Assembly (NCBI GenBank): GCA_027485365.1
Contig: JAIXRD010000331.1
Span: 1 to 11,059 of the forward strand
From: Cryomorphaceae bacterium
GTDB lineage: Bacteria; Bacteroidota; Bacteroidia; Flavobacteriales_D; Crocinitomicaceae
Length of the DNA stretch: 11,059 bases
Direction: 5' to 3'
The notes under the pieces were generated by a model that saw only the letters and a program-made list of their open reading frames with translations, was not told the DNA's origin and did no database searches. Numbering within the stretch: position 1 is the first letter of the stretch; the number at the start of each line of letters is the position of its first letter. Positions 1 to 6,431 of this stretch are shown piece after piece. The position numbers and the translations under genes are program-made.

Positions 1-598
1 CGGGATCGTTCATCAATAATTCAACGGCTTCTTTAGTAGTAGTTCCAATGATTGGGTCTCCACCAATACCAATGGCTGTGGTAATTCCAAGGCCAGCTTT
101 CGCTACCTGGTCAGCTGCTTCATAGGTAAGGGTACCTGATTTAGAAACAATTCCAATTTTTCCTGTTTTAAAAACAAAACCAGGCATAATTCCAACCTTA
201 GCCTCGCCTGCAGTAATTACTCCTGGACAATTCGGTCCAATCAAGCGACAATCAAACGCTTTGATGTATTCTTTGGCATTCACCATGTCTTTCACGGGAA
301 TACCTTCAGTGATACACACGATCACTTTAATTCCTGCTTCAGCGGCCTCCATAATTGCATCCGCTGCAAAGGCAGGCGGCACAAAAATAATCGATACGTC
401 AGCACCTGTTGCTGTTACCGCATCACTAACCGTATTAAATACTGGTCTGTCCAAATGGCTTGTTCCACCTTTGCCAGGAGTTACTCCACCAACTACATTA
501 GTACCATATTCAATCATTTGACCTGCGTGGAAGGTTCCTTCGCTGCCTGTAAAACCTTGAACTATAACTTTAGACGATTTGTTTACCAGTACACTCAT
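1..598 (-). CDS. sucD: Succinyl-CoA synthetase (ADP-forming) alpha subunit, 3' end outside window
   Basis: Alpha subunit of succinate-CoA ligase, the TCA-cycle enzyme that interconverts succinyl-CoA and succinate with substrate-level phosphorylation; it works in the cytoplasm with the SucB beta subunit. The 199 visible residues begin MSVLVNKSSKVIVQGFTGSE. The CoA-binding Rossmann half shows GFTGSEGTFH (15-24) and VTPGKGG (39-45), followed by IGPNCPG (120-126) and SKSGTLTYE (152-160). The family is about 290 residues, so roughly 90 are missing beyond position 1, including the phosphorylated active-site histidine, which cannot be checked here. The ATG at 598 is the only sensible start: the family's N-terminus begins there and a promoter-like TATTTTTG lies 21 bases upstream. 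No sucB is visible, and the neighbouring methyltransferase ends 45 bases upstream, so sucD is probably transcribed alone. Identification is secure. Confidence 0.97.
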   Translation of the reverse strand, partial: MSVLVNKSSKVIVQGFTGSEGTFHAGQMIEYGTNVVGGVTPGKGGTSHLDRPVFNTVSDAVTATGADVSIIFVPPAFAADAIMEAAEAGIKVIVCITEGIPVKDMVNAKEYIKAFDCRLIGPNCPGVITAGEAKVGIMPGFVFKTGKIGIVSKSGTLTYEAADQVAKAGLGITTAIGIGGDPIIGTTTKEAVELLMNDP

Positions 599-619
599 TG
601 TTATTCTTTTATTTGTTCA

Positions 620-652
620 CAAAAATACACATTGTGTTTTAATTCATTGCAA
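620..652 (-). promoter_or_regulatory. Candidate sucD promoter (TTG-N22-TATTTTTG)
   Basis: On the minus strand TATTTTTG (627-620) matches the Bacteroidota -7 consensus TAnnTTTG, with a TTG (652-650) 22 bases upstream as the -33 element. The TTG lies inside the last codons of the methyltransferase gene. Transcription would start roughly 15 bases before the sucD ATG. The match is by eye and the spacing is at the long end of the accepted range. Confidence 0.5.
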
Positions 653-1348
653 GGTTAATTGCGCTAAAAAATGATGTTCATCGATTTCGATACGTTTACA
701 TTTGAATCCGACGGAACTTGCAATGTCATGTAGGTTGTCATAATCAATATATAACCAATCAAAAATCTCAGTAGATTCTTTTTTATAATGTAATTGAAAT
801 TTGAAATTCCCGTAATATTCCGAGTTTAAATCCATCCAATACGATCCATCTTCTTCTTCATAAAGGAAGGCTACATCAGAGGAATCACATAAGATTTGTC
901 CACCTGGACTTAATAAGGTTTTTAGGTGCTTAAGAAAGTTGGGTAGTTTACCTTTTGTGCCGGCAATTCCGATCCCATTCATTAATAACAGGATGGTATC
1001 GTAGGTTTCACCCTTCAGGTCCAAGATATCCATGCATCGGGCATCGATATTCATGGACTTCAGGTAACTTACGGCGCCTGGTGAGGTATCAATTGCGCTA
1101 ACGCTGTTGCCTAATTCACTCAGGTATATACTATGTGGACCTGCTCCTGCACCGACATCTAAAATTCTGCCTTTAGATAAAGACATGGCATGTTGTTCCA
1201 GTGCTGGCATCTCTTCGAAGGTTCTAAAAAGTACTTCAACCGGAATGATATCATCATCGCATAAATCTGCCGTAACAATAATGTCTGCCGGTTTTTTGGT
1301 TTTAAGATAGTCTTGTATGGCTAAGCCAATTGGGTCATGAGTGGCCAT
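644..1348 (-). CDS. Class I SAM-dependent methyltransferase, substrate unknown
   Basis: Probable S-adenosylmethionine-dependent methyltransferase of 234 residues. The seven-stranded Rossmann fold is shown by motif I, ILDVGAGAG at 62-70, an acidic residue ending strand 2 (SAIDTSPGA, D87), an LLLMNGIGIAG segment near 119-129 in the position of motif II, and LLSPGGQILCDSSD further on, the usual motif III region. No signal peptide or membrane segment is seen, so it should be cytoplasmic. Nothing in the sequence identifies the methyl acceptor; the roughly 50-residue N-terminal region before the fold and the C-terminal part (IFDWLYIDYDNL) probably form the substrate site. The ATG at 1348 overlaps the stop of the upstream pRiA4b ORF-3-like gene by one base (TAATG), so the two are very likely cotranscribed and translationally coupled. 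Family call is firm, specific function unknown. Confidence 0.88.
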   Translation of the reverse strand: MATHDPIGLAIQDYLKTKKPADIIVTADLCDDDIIPVEVLFRTFEEMPALEQHAMSLSKGRILDVGAGAGPHSIYLSELGNSVSAIDTSPGAVSYLKSMNIDARCMDILDLKGETYDTILLLMNGIGIAGTKGKLPNFLKHLKTLLSPGGQILCDSSDVAFLYEEEDGSYWMDLNSEYYGNFKFQLHYKKESTEIFDWLYIDYDNLHDIASSVGFKCKRIEIDEHHFLAQLTLQ

Positions 1349-1917
1349 TAATATTCGAATTCATTAAAATCACTAAAATCCTCTTCGTTGTAATCATCGT
1401 CATAATCATTAAACCCATAGTCATCGTCATCCGTTCCATCCACCTGAATTTCAGATCCCCCGCCGCTGGCAAAAAAATCTTCCTCTAGGGCTTCTTTGGA
1501 ATTCTCCTTCGGCGCTTTTCCAACCTCAAGTACCGTGAGCGCTTCCTTTGGACTTTCAGTTTCATAACCTATAAGTTCAATCAGAAAAATCCACATGCGC
1601 ATGAAATCGTAGACAAGAATGAATTTTTGGTCAGGCTCTTCTACAAAATCTTTTAAGATGGCCTTGTTCATGACATTGGATGGAGCATCCAACGCATCAT
1701 CGTCATACGACATATCCATGAGGTTTATTTCATGACCTTTATCCCATTCGTCGTTGGATACATAAAAGCTAGCCATTTGATCACCCTTAAATTCAAACGC
1801 CGACATTATGGCGTGATAGAACGTTTCAAAATTGCTCTCATTAGAAATTACCACGTCGCGAAAAACTTCATCTTTATGGTCTGAATCTAATAATACTCTG
1901 AACTTTAACCCAGGCAT
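1348..1917 (-). CDS. Plasmid pRiA4b ORF-3-like family protein with acidic tail
   Basis: A 189-residue protein that resembles the pRiA4b ORF-3 family (sometimes labelled 'IS1096 passenger TnpR-like'), whose molecular function is not established. The family-like core covers about residues 1-125: KFRVLLDSDH near the N-terminus, FETFYHAIMSAFEF (30-43), then FYVSNDEWDKGHEI (51-64) and KFILVYDFMRMWIFLIEL. Residues 158-189 form an acidic tail with 15 Asp/Glu, 8 Tyr/Phe and no Lys/Arg, probably disordered. Despite the family name there are no transposase or resolvase motifs and no inverted-repeat ends around it; it sits among housekeeping genes. The ATG at 1917 has TAACTTTG 13 bases upstream, supporting this start. 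It is the first gene of a two-gene unit with the methyltransferase, a pairing that might hint at a shared role but proves nothing. Family assignment is from recognition by eye. Confidence 0.8.
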   Translation of the reverse strand: MPGLKFRVLLDSDHKDEVFRDVVISNESNFETFYHAIMSAFEFKGDQMASFYVSNDEWDKGHEINLMDMSYDDDALDAPSNVMNKAILKDFVEEPDQKFILVYDFMRMWIFLIELIGYETESPKEALTVLEVGKAPKENSKEALEEDFFASGGGSEIQVDGTDDDDYGFNDYDDDYNEEDFSDFNEFEY

Positions 1918-1930
1918 GTGTTTTTTTTTA

Positions 1931-1962
1931 CAAAGTTATTTATTTAGACGTAACAGGAACAA
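1931..1962 (-). promoter_or_regulatory. Candidate promoter for the ORF-3-like/methyltransferase unit
   Basis: Minus-strand TAACTTTG (1938-1931) is a perfect match to the Bacteroidota -7 consensus TAnnTTTG, with TTG at 1962-1960, 21 bases upstream, as a -33 element inside the 3' end of cca. It lies directly behind the cca stop codon and 13 bases before the ATG at 1917, and a poly-A run fills most of the predicted leader. It suggests the two-gene unit does not depend on read-through from cca. Confidence 0.6.
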
Positions 1963-3364
1963 GTCCTAAGTTGTTTGCTAGTCCAATCATTTCTTGTTCT
2001 GCTTCTTCAAAGGTGTTTTCGATTTTACCTTCAAGGATTGCTTCTTTTATAGCAGATTTAATTATCCCAATTTCGGCACACGGACCAATGCCGTAATAGG
2101 ACATAATGTATTCACCTGTAACCGGAGGTTGAAAATTCCGGATACGGTCCTTTTCTTCTACTTGTTTTAATTTTTCACCAACTAATTCGAAATTCTTACG
2201 GTATCGTTTAACTTTAAACTCATTCTTAGAAGTAATGTCTGCACTGCAAAGTGTCATTAAATCTTCAATATCGTCACCGGCTTCAGATAATAACCTCCGA
2301 ATGGCAGAATCCGTCACAGAACCCTTAACTAAGGCAATTGGCCGAAGGTGAAGGCGAACGAGTTTTTGGACATATTTCATTTTCCCATCGAGTGGGAGTT
2401 TTAATTTTTTAAATATTTTAGGCACCATTCGAGCACCTAATTCTTCATGACCATGAAAGGTCCAACCGGCTTGCGGGTCATAACGTTTGGTTGGTGGTTT
2501 GGCTATGTCGTGCAATAATGCGGCCCACCGCAGCCATACATTATCGGTGTGTTCACAAATATTATCCAATACTTCAAGGGTGTGATCAAAATTGTCTTTA
2601 TGGCTATGGCCGTTAATGGTCTCCACACCACTCAAAGCGAGCAGTTCAGGAAAAATATGTGGTAGCAATCCGCTTGCTTTTAATAGATAAAAGCCACGTG
2701 ATGGTTTTTCAGAACTCATGATTTTATTAAGTTCCGTGGCAATACGCTCCATGGAGACAATGGCAATACGCTCGGGTTGCTGTTGTATTGCTTGTAGGGA
2801 AGGACCAGCAATTTTAAAGTCGAGTTGTGTTGCAAATCTAATAGCTCGCATCATTCGAAGGGGATCGTCCGAATAGGTGATTATTGGATCTAAGGGCGTG
2901 CGAAGCATTTCTTTTTCTAAATCCTCAAGTCCATTAAATGGGTCTTCAAGTTCCCCAAAGTGATCTTGATTCAAGTTGAACGCCAATGCGTTTATTGTGA
3001 AATCACGTCGGAGTTGATCATCGTGCAATGTTCCGGGTGTGGTGGATGGTTTTCTTGAATCTTCTGTGTATGATTCTTTACGAGCTCCCACAAATTCAAC
3101 ATCTAAGTCTTTGTATCTGAAGTGAGCGGTACCGTATCGCTTGTAAATAGCTAGATTTTTCACCCGAAGTTTAGCTGCAACGAGCGAAGCAAATTCAGGG
3201 CCATCACCTACAACTACGATGTCAATGTCTTTACATGGCCTACCCAAAATAGCATCACGTACATATCCACCAATGACAAAAGCAGGAATATTTTGTTGGG
3301 AACATAGTTCAGAAACAACTTTAAATACGGGGTGTTGAAGAAAGTGGGAATATGTTTCCGACAT
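1940..3364 (-). CDS. cca: CCA tRNA nucleotidyltransferase (class II) with HD domain
   Basis: Adds or repairs the 3'-terminal CCA of tRNAs from CTP and ATP, in the cytoplasm. The 474-residue protein shows the class II nucleotidyltransferase order: IGGYVRDAILGR (31-42) with the two metal-binding aspartates in KDIDIV (D46, D48), then LRRDFTINALA (118-128), the RMMRAIRF segment (170-177) and the MERIATEL helix (205-212). A C-terminal HD domain follows, with H261 and the HD pair H285-D286 in LLHDIAKPP, and GHEELGA near 305. The frame can be extended nine codons to a TTG at 3391, but that codon lies inside the terminator hairpin of the upstream RRM gene. The ATG at 3364, preceded five bases away by TACCTTTG, is the better start and begins MSETYSHFLQHPVF. 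Poly(A) polymerase is the alternative in this superfamily; CCA addition is the expected role for a Bacteroidota protein with an HD domain. Confidence 0.93.
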   Translation of the reverse strand: MSETYSHFLQHPVFKVVSELCSQQNIPAFVIGGYVRDAILGRPCKDIDIVVVGDGPEFASLVAAKLRVKNLAIYKRYGTAHFRYKDLDVEFVGARKESYTEDSRKPSTTPGTLHDDQLRRDFTINALAFNLNQDHFGELEDPFNGLEDLEKEMLRTPLDPIITYSDDPLRMMRAIRFATQLDFKIAGPSLQAIQQQPERIAIVSMERIATELNKIMSSEKPSRGFYLLKASGLLPHIFPELLALSGVETINGHSHKDNFDHTLEVLDNICEHTDNVWLRWAALLHDIAKPPTKRYDPQAGWTFHGHEELGARMVPKIFKKLKLPLDGKMKYVQKLVRLHLRPIALVKGSVTDSAIRRLLSEAGDDIEDLMTLCSADITSKNEFKVKRYRKNFELVGEKLKQVEEKDRIRNFQPPVTGEYIMSYYGIGPCAEIGIIKSAIKEAILEGKIENTFEEAEQEMIGLANNLGLVPVTSK

Positions 3365-3369
3365 GAATG

Positions 3370-3377
3370 CAAAGGTA
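3370..3377 (-). promoter_or_regulatory. cca: Candidate cca -7 promoter box (TACCTTTG), probably leaderless
   Basis: Minus-strand TACCTTTG matches TAnnTTTG exactly and ends five bases before the cca ATG at 3364. With a normal box-to-start distance the first transcribed base would be at or beside the A of the ATG. No good TTG -33 element is found at 17-23 bases; that stretch is taken up by the terminator hairpin, so the promoter may be weak. Confidence 0.5.
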
Positions 3378-3378
3378 C

Positions 3379-3410
3379 AAAAAATGGCCAATCTAAGGAT
3401 TGGCCATTTT
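3379..3410 (-). terminator. Rho-independent terminator of the RRM protein gene
   Basis: A perfect 12-base-pair inverted repeat, AAAATGGCCAAT (3381-3392) against ATTGGCCATTTT (3399-3410), with a six-base loop. Read on the minus strand it is followed by a run of six T (3384-3379). It begins 14 bases after the RRM gene stop codon, the expected place for an intrinsic terminator. The stem has a GGCC core. It also has four T after the stem in the plus direction, but no plus-strand gene ends there. Confidence 0.85.
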
Positions 3411-3424
3411 ATATTTAAAGGGAT

Positions 3425-3979
3425 TTACTCTTCGTCATCTTCATCATCGAACGAAAATAGACTTCCTGTTAATTCATCATCGTCGTCATCGTCAAAAAAC
3501 CGGTCTTTTTTTCCACTTTTTTTATAAGCATCCATTTTAGGTTTTTTAGAGCGATCTACCTCTGTGTCTGGTTTTCTCTCTTTTTCCTTAGGGATTATTT
3601 TTTTTCGAGGATCCAATGCATTCGGGTCGAATGGGGTGGGAACAAAGCCTTCAGAAGCTGGTTTTTTGTTTTCAGGCTGATACCCTTCGTTTCTTCGTGG
3701 TGCTTCTGTTCTTGGTCCTTGGTTGCGGTTGTCACCACGATCCTCGGCTTTTTTAACAGCGATTGTTCTACCATTTATAGAAAAGCCGTCAAGGGCTTCA
3801 ATCGCAGCAGTTCCTTCGGATTCATCATCCATTTCAACAAACCCGAAGCCACGAGAGCGTCCAGTTTCTTTATCGGTAGCTACGGTGGCTTTGTTAACTT
3901 TTCCGTATGGCTCAAAGAGCGAACGCAATTGTGCGTTGTCGACACCAAAATCAAGTTTGGCTACGAAAATACTGATCAT
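3425..3979 (-). CDS. RRM-type RNA-binding protein with basic linker and acidic tail
   Basis: A small RNA-binding protein (184 residues) with one RNA recognition motif at about residues 2-77: RNP2 is IFVAKL (4-9) and RNP1 is RGFGFVEM (43-50), both with the aromatic residues that stack on RNA. The rest is low-complexity: a basic, proline-rich linker (about 80-160, many Lys/Arg) and an acidic end (161-184, 14 Asp/Glu of 24, including six consecutive Asp). Bacterial single-RRM proteins of this type are common in Bacteroidota and cyanobacteria and are thought to bind mRNA or other RNAs; the partner here is unknown. The opposite charges of linker and tail could allow self-masking of RNA binding, which is my inference. 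It is monocistronic: terminator on its 3' side and an 86-base gap from the receptor gene upstream. The ATG at 3979 begins directly with the first RRM strand (MISIFVAKLDF). Confidence 0.92.
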   Translation of the reverse strand: MISIFVAKLDFGVDNAQLRSLFEPYGKVNKATVATDKETGRSRGFGFVEMDDESEGTAAIEALDGFSINGRTIAVKKAEDRGDNRNQGPRTEAPRRNEGYQPENKKPASEGFVPTPFDPNALDPRKKIIPKEKERKPDTEVDRSKKPKMDAYKKSGKKDRFFDDDDDDELTGSLFSFDDEDDEE

Positions 3980-4009
3980 AACAGGTTAGACACGTTTAAT
4001 AGTTGTTTT

Positions 4010-4045
4010 TACACGCCGAATTTATGAAAAAAATCAGTAGGCAAT
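4010..4045 (-). promoter_or_regulatory. Weak candidate promoter for the RRM gene
   Basis: In the 86-base gap upstream of the RRM gene, minus-strand TAAATTCG agrees with TAnnTTTG at five of six fixed positions, and a TTG lies 17 bases upstream. It would give a leader of about 35 bases. No better box is seen in this gap, but the match is imperfect and could be chance in AT-rich DNA. No convincing terminator for the receptor gene is visible in the same gap. Confidence 0.25.
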
Positions 4046-4065
4046 ACCATTAATGTAATTTCTTC

Positions 4066-6282
4066 CTAAATTTTTACGCTTAGGGTAAAGTAAATTGATC
4101 GACCTTGATTGGTAAGTAGCCCTGGACCCGGGTAACCACCGCTTCGTCTAATCGGTGTGATTTCGTTCAATAAATTGTTTACTCCAGCCTTAAATTGAAA
4201 GTTTTCATAGAATTGGGTGCTAAATCCAAGGTCATGAATGCTATATGCTGGAATCAAACCTATCGTTGCGGTTTGATTTGGAGCAATCGTGTTCGCCGCA
4301 TCGGAAAAGCAAGCGGCAGTATATTGATATTGATAACTAAACGTAATGATTCCCGCTTTATATTCTATTCCTGCACGTGTAATCAGTTCGGGTGCATATT
4401 CTGCTTTTTTACCTACAATGGATGTTGCTTCATTCCCAGCAATTGCAGGATTGTTCCATCGTTTGTACCGCGCATCTTGAATGGTCCCACTTACATATAC
4501 ATTAAGTTGTTCTGAAAATTTCGAATGCTTGTAGAAGGGATTGAAAAAGCTCACTTCAGCGAACAGTTCGATGCCTTTAGATTCCATGTCTCCTATATTA
4601 GTTTTATATGATGCTCCAAAATCGATCGGAGGCAGCGTTCCTACCTTATTATTGTATCGAATAAAAAATGTATTTACGTCGTAAGCGAAATTTATTCCTC
4701 TAAACAATCTATTGCCTTTTATTCCGAATTCACTGCTGTAGCCCGTAACATCCGATAGCTTTGAATCAACGATTTCTGTGGTTGAAGATGGAAGTAATTC
4801 ACTGTACATTACCGGCCGATAATTCTGGTTTGCATTGGCGTAAAGACTCGCATTCGCCGTTTGCTTTTTCAAGAGAAGATATTTGGCACTTAGCCCTCCG
4901 AGTAGAATAACTCTGTTTTTTTGAATTCCACTGACGTACCCATTTGTAACTTGATTAGTTCGCCCACTCATGCTCGACTGAATGGATTCGGCTCTAAAAC
5001 CAGGGACCAGGGTGAGATTTTTTCCGATTGCGAACAGCTGTTCGGCAAATAGTGCAATGTTTTGTGTTTTCAAATCAAGGTCGCGTTGATATAAATTTCC
5101 AGCGTTATCTGGGGCTACCTCTAAATTAAATTCGTTTCCTCCAGAGCCAATTCCTTTTTGAAGGCGCTGAATGTCACTCAAACAATAACGTAGTCCTCCC
5201 GAAAATACGTGTTGGTTTTTTCCAAGTTTAAAGGATTGGTTTAATCTGATTTCACTCGATAGCGTATTGTAAATATCACGATCAACATCTCTGTGGTTGT
5301 AGCTACCCAAGGTAGTATTGAAGGTGTCTGCAATGTTGATAGCTTTTAAGAAGCCCACACTGTTCCGATTCCCGTGAAGGTAATTAACTGTAGCATGTAA
5401 TTTCAATCCCTTGTTGAATGTATGTTTCAACTGAATCGAGGCCATTTTCCAAGGAAGTTCAAACCAATTTCTATTTCGTAGGGAGGTGTCCGGAGTTTGT
5501 GCGGCCATGGTGTCATGTAGTCCACCTGCTTGCTTGCTTAAATAATAGCTATTGTTGTATTCAACCGTTAATTTGCCTTGTTTCCATCCGTATCCAACTT
5601 TTCCGAAATAGGAATTCGTGAAGTATTCACTGTTTGCTCTAAACCCTTGGGCTTGCCTGTGATGCATAAATCCGTAATAGGTCCAATTTCCAATTTTCCC
5701 ACCGATGGCATTGAAACTATTGAATAATCCAAACGATCCGGCGGTATGGGAACCTTCATACGTTATTGGACGTTCACCGAGTTGGTCTTTTAGTTGGTAA
5801 TTGATCATTCCACCAAATTGTGAACCATATTGTAGGGCAGAGGATCCTCTGTATACTTCGATGTTCGCCACCGCATCTAAGGTTGGAGCATAGTACGCCT
5901 CAGCATAACCTGATGGATCAGCCGCTATGTCGTAACCATTTTGTCGCATGTTGAATTCCCACGATCGATTGGCACTGAGTCCACGCGTTGATATGCTCGT
6001 TTGCAAGCCCGATGCATCATGTTCGGATACAAAAATTCCCGGTGTTTTACGGAAGACTTGACGGTAATTATTTGTTGATAAATCCATTTCACGACCATTT
6101 AATAGAATTACTTCCATCTTTTTTCCCGCCACGATTCGCATGCCGTATATAGAATCTGGGATAATTTTATTTAGTGGATAAGTTCTCACCAATACATCAG
6201 CCGTAATTTTGTTTTTGTCTTGACCAAAGGTTGTGTGAATTATCGCGAGAATAAGAAAGAGTGAACGTACGATTAAACGCAT
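4066..6282 (-). CDS. FecA-family TonB-dependent outer-membrane receptor
   Basis: Outer-membrane receptor of 738 residues, predicted to import an iron complex with energy from TonB-ExbB-ExbD. A signal peptide is clear (MRLIVRSLFLILAIIHTTFG, cleavage before Q21). The plug domain covers about 55-165: NNYRQVFRKTPGIFV (71-85), GLQTSISTRGLS (92-103), NRSWEFNMRQNGYDI, and EVYRGSSALQYGSQFGGMINY (142-162), which together resemble the Fe(III)-dicitrate receptor FecA. The remaining 570 residues are alternating beta-barrel strands, ending IYFTLSVKI. There is no N-terminal carboxypeptidase-regulatory-like domain as in SusC proteins, and no FecA-type signalling extension, so a sigma/anti-sigma partner is not expected; none is present. 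Upstream is a Fur-like palindrome (6344-6360), which fits iron control. The ligand could equally be another siderophore or chelate. Nothing else for iron uptake is adjacent. Confidence 0.92.
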   Translation of the reverse strand: MRLIVRSLFLILAIIHTTFGQDKNKITADVLVRTYPLNKIIPDSIYGMRIVAGKKMEVILLNGREMDLSTNNYRQVFRKTPGIFVSEHDASGLQTSISTRGLSANRSWEFNMRQNGYDIAADPSGYAEAYYAPTLDAVANIEVYRGSSALQYGSQFGGMINYQLKDQLGERPITYEGSHTAGSFGLFNSFNAIGGKIGNWTYYGFMHHRQAQGFRANSEYFTNSYFGKVGYGWKQGKLTVEYNNSYYLSKQAGGLHDTMAAQTPDTSLRNRNWFELPWKMASIQLKHTFNKGLKLHATVNYLHGNRNSVGFLKAINIADTFNTTLGSYNHRDVDRDIYNTLSSEIRLNQSFKLGKNQHVFSGGLRYCLSDIQRLQKGIGSGGNEFNLEVAPDNAGNLYQRDLDLKTQNIALFAEQLFAIGKNLTLVPGFRAESIQSSMSGRTNQVTNGYVSGIQKNRVILLGGLSAKYLLLKKQTANASLYANANQNYRPVMYSELLPSSTTEIVDSKLSDVTGYSSEFGIKGNRLFRGINFAYDVNTFFIRYNNKVGTLPPIDFGASYKTNIGDMESKGIELFAEVSFFNPFYKHSKFSEQLNVYVSGTIQDARYKRWNNPAIAGNEATSIVGKKAEYAPELITRAGIEYKAGIITFSYQYQYTAACFSDAANTIAPNQTATIGLIPAYSIHDLGFSTQFYENFQFKAGVNNLLNEITPIRRSGGYPGPGLLTNQGRSIYFTLSVKI

Positions 6283-6295
6283 GATTTTTTTTCTG

Positions 6296-6326
6296 CAAAG
6301 TAACTACCTAGTAATTCCAAATTCAA
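6296..6326 (-). promoter_or_regulatory. Candidate receptor-gene promoter (TTG-N20-TTACTTTG)
   Basis: Minus-strand TTACTTTG (6303-6296) differs from TAnnTTTG at one position, with TTG (6326-6324) 20 bases upstream. It ends 13 bases before the ATG at 6282. A second near-match, CATTTTTG (6339-6332), lies closer to the palindrome at 6344-6360, so which box is used is unresolved. Confidence 0.4.
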
Positions 6327-6343
6327 TACCTCAAAAATGGTAT

Positions 6344-6360
6344 TTTAGAATGATTCTAAA
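6344..6360. promoter_or_regulatory. Perfect 8-1-8 palindrome, Fur/PerR-family-like operator
   Basis: TTTAGAAT-G-ATTCTAAA is a perfect inverted repeat around one central base, in the divergent region between the FecA-like receptor (start 62 bases away) and the plus-strand 77-residue gene (start 72 bases away). The layout is that of Fur-superfamily boxes (7-1-7): by my alignment it agrees with the PerR-type TTATAATnATTATAA at 12 of 14 arm positions and with the Fur-type TGATAATnATTATCA at 10 of 14. It would sit in the -33 to -13 zone of the alternative receptor box CATTTTTG. Position next to an iron-type receptor supports Fur; the assignment is inference. Confidence 0.55.
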
Positions 6361-6419
6361 TAAATACATTGAAATGGGTATTCATTCCGATTTTTTTAGA
6401 CCGCAACGAGGGATATTTT

Positions 6420-6427
6420 TATCTTTG
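6420..6427 (+). promoter_or_regulatory. Candidate -7 promoter box (TATCTTTG) of the 6432-7822 unit
   Basis: TATCTTTG is a perfect TAnnTTTG match ending four bases before the ATG at 6432, so transcription would begin at or next to the start codon. It also decides the start: a longer in-frame ATG at 6369 lies upstream of this box and would not be transcribed from it. No TTG is seen at the -33 spacing, only a T-rich stretch (6391-6397). Confidence 0.55.
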
Positions 6428-6431
6428 TATT

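Noticed and set aside
621..640. Possible terminator after the methyltransferase gene (ACAC-AAT-GTGT then T-run)
   Set aside because: The stem is only four base pairs, too weak for an intrinsic terminator, and the T-run is part of the better-supported TATTTTTG promoter box.
261..658. Two plus-strand open frames opposite sucD
   Set aside because: They lie antisense to a confidently identified gene, show no family features and have no promoter; they are shadows of the coding strand.
1348..1917. Mobile element suggested by the 'IS1096 TnpR-like' family label
   Set aside because: No transposase, resolvase motif, terminal inverted repeats or target duplication; the gene sits in a housekeeping stretch with its own promoter.
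4195..4515. Plus-strand open frame of 106 codons opposite the receptor gene
   Set aside because: Antisense to a clear beta-barrel coding region; the translated sequence is rich in Cys and aromatic residues in no recognisable pattern.
6371..6397. Hairpin followed by seven T in the divergent region, as a terminator or small RNA end
   Set aside because: Only a four-base-pair AATG/CATT stem can be drawn; nothing transcribed toward it is known.
6283..6431. Riboswitch or structured leader in the divergent region
   Set aside because: No known aptamer pattern is recognisable, and the predicted transcription starts leave at most about ten bases of leader on either side.
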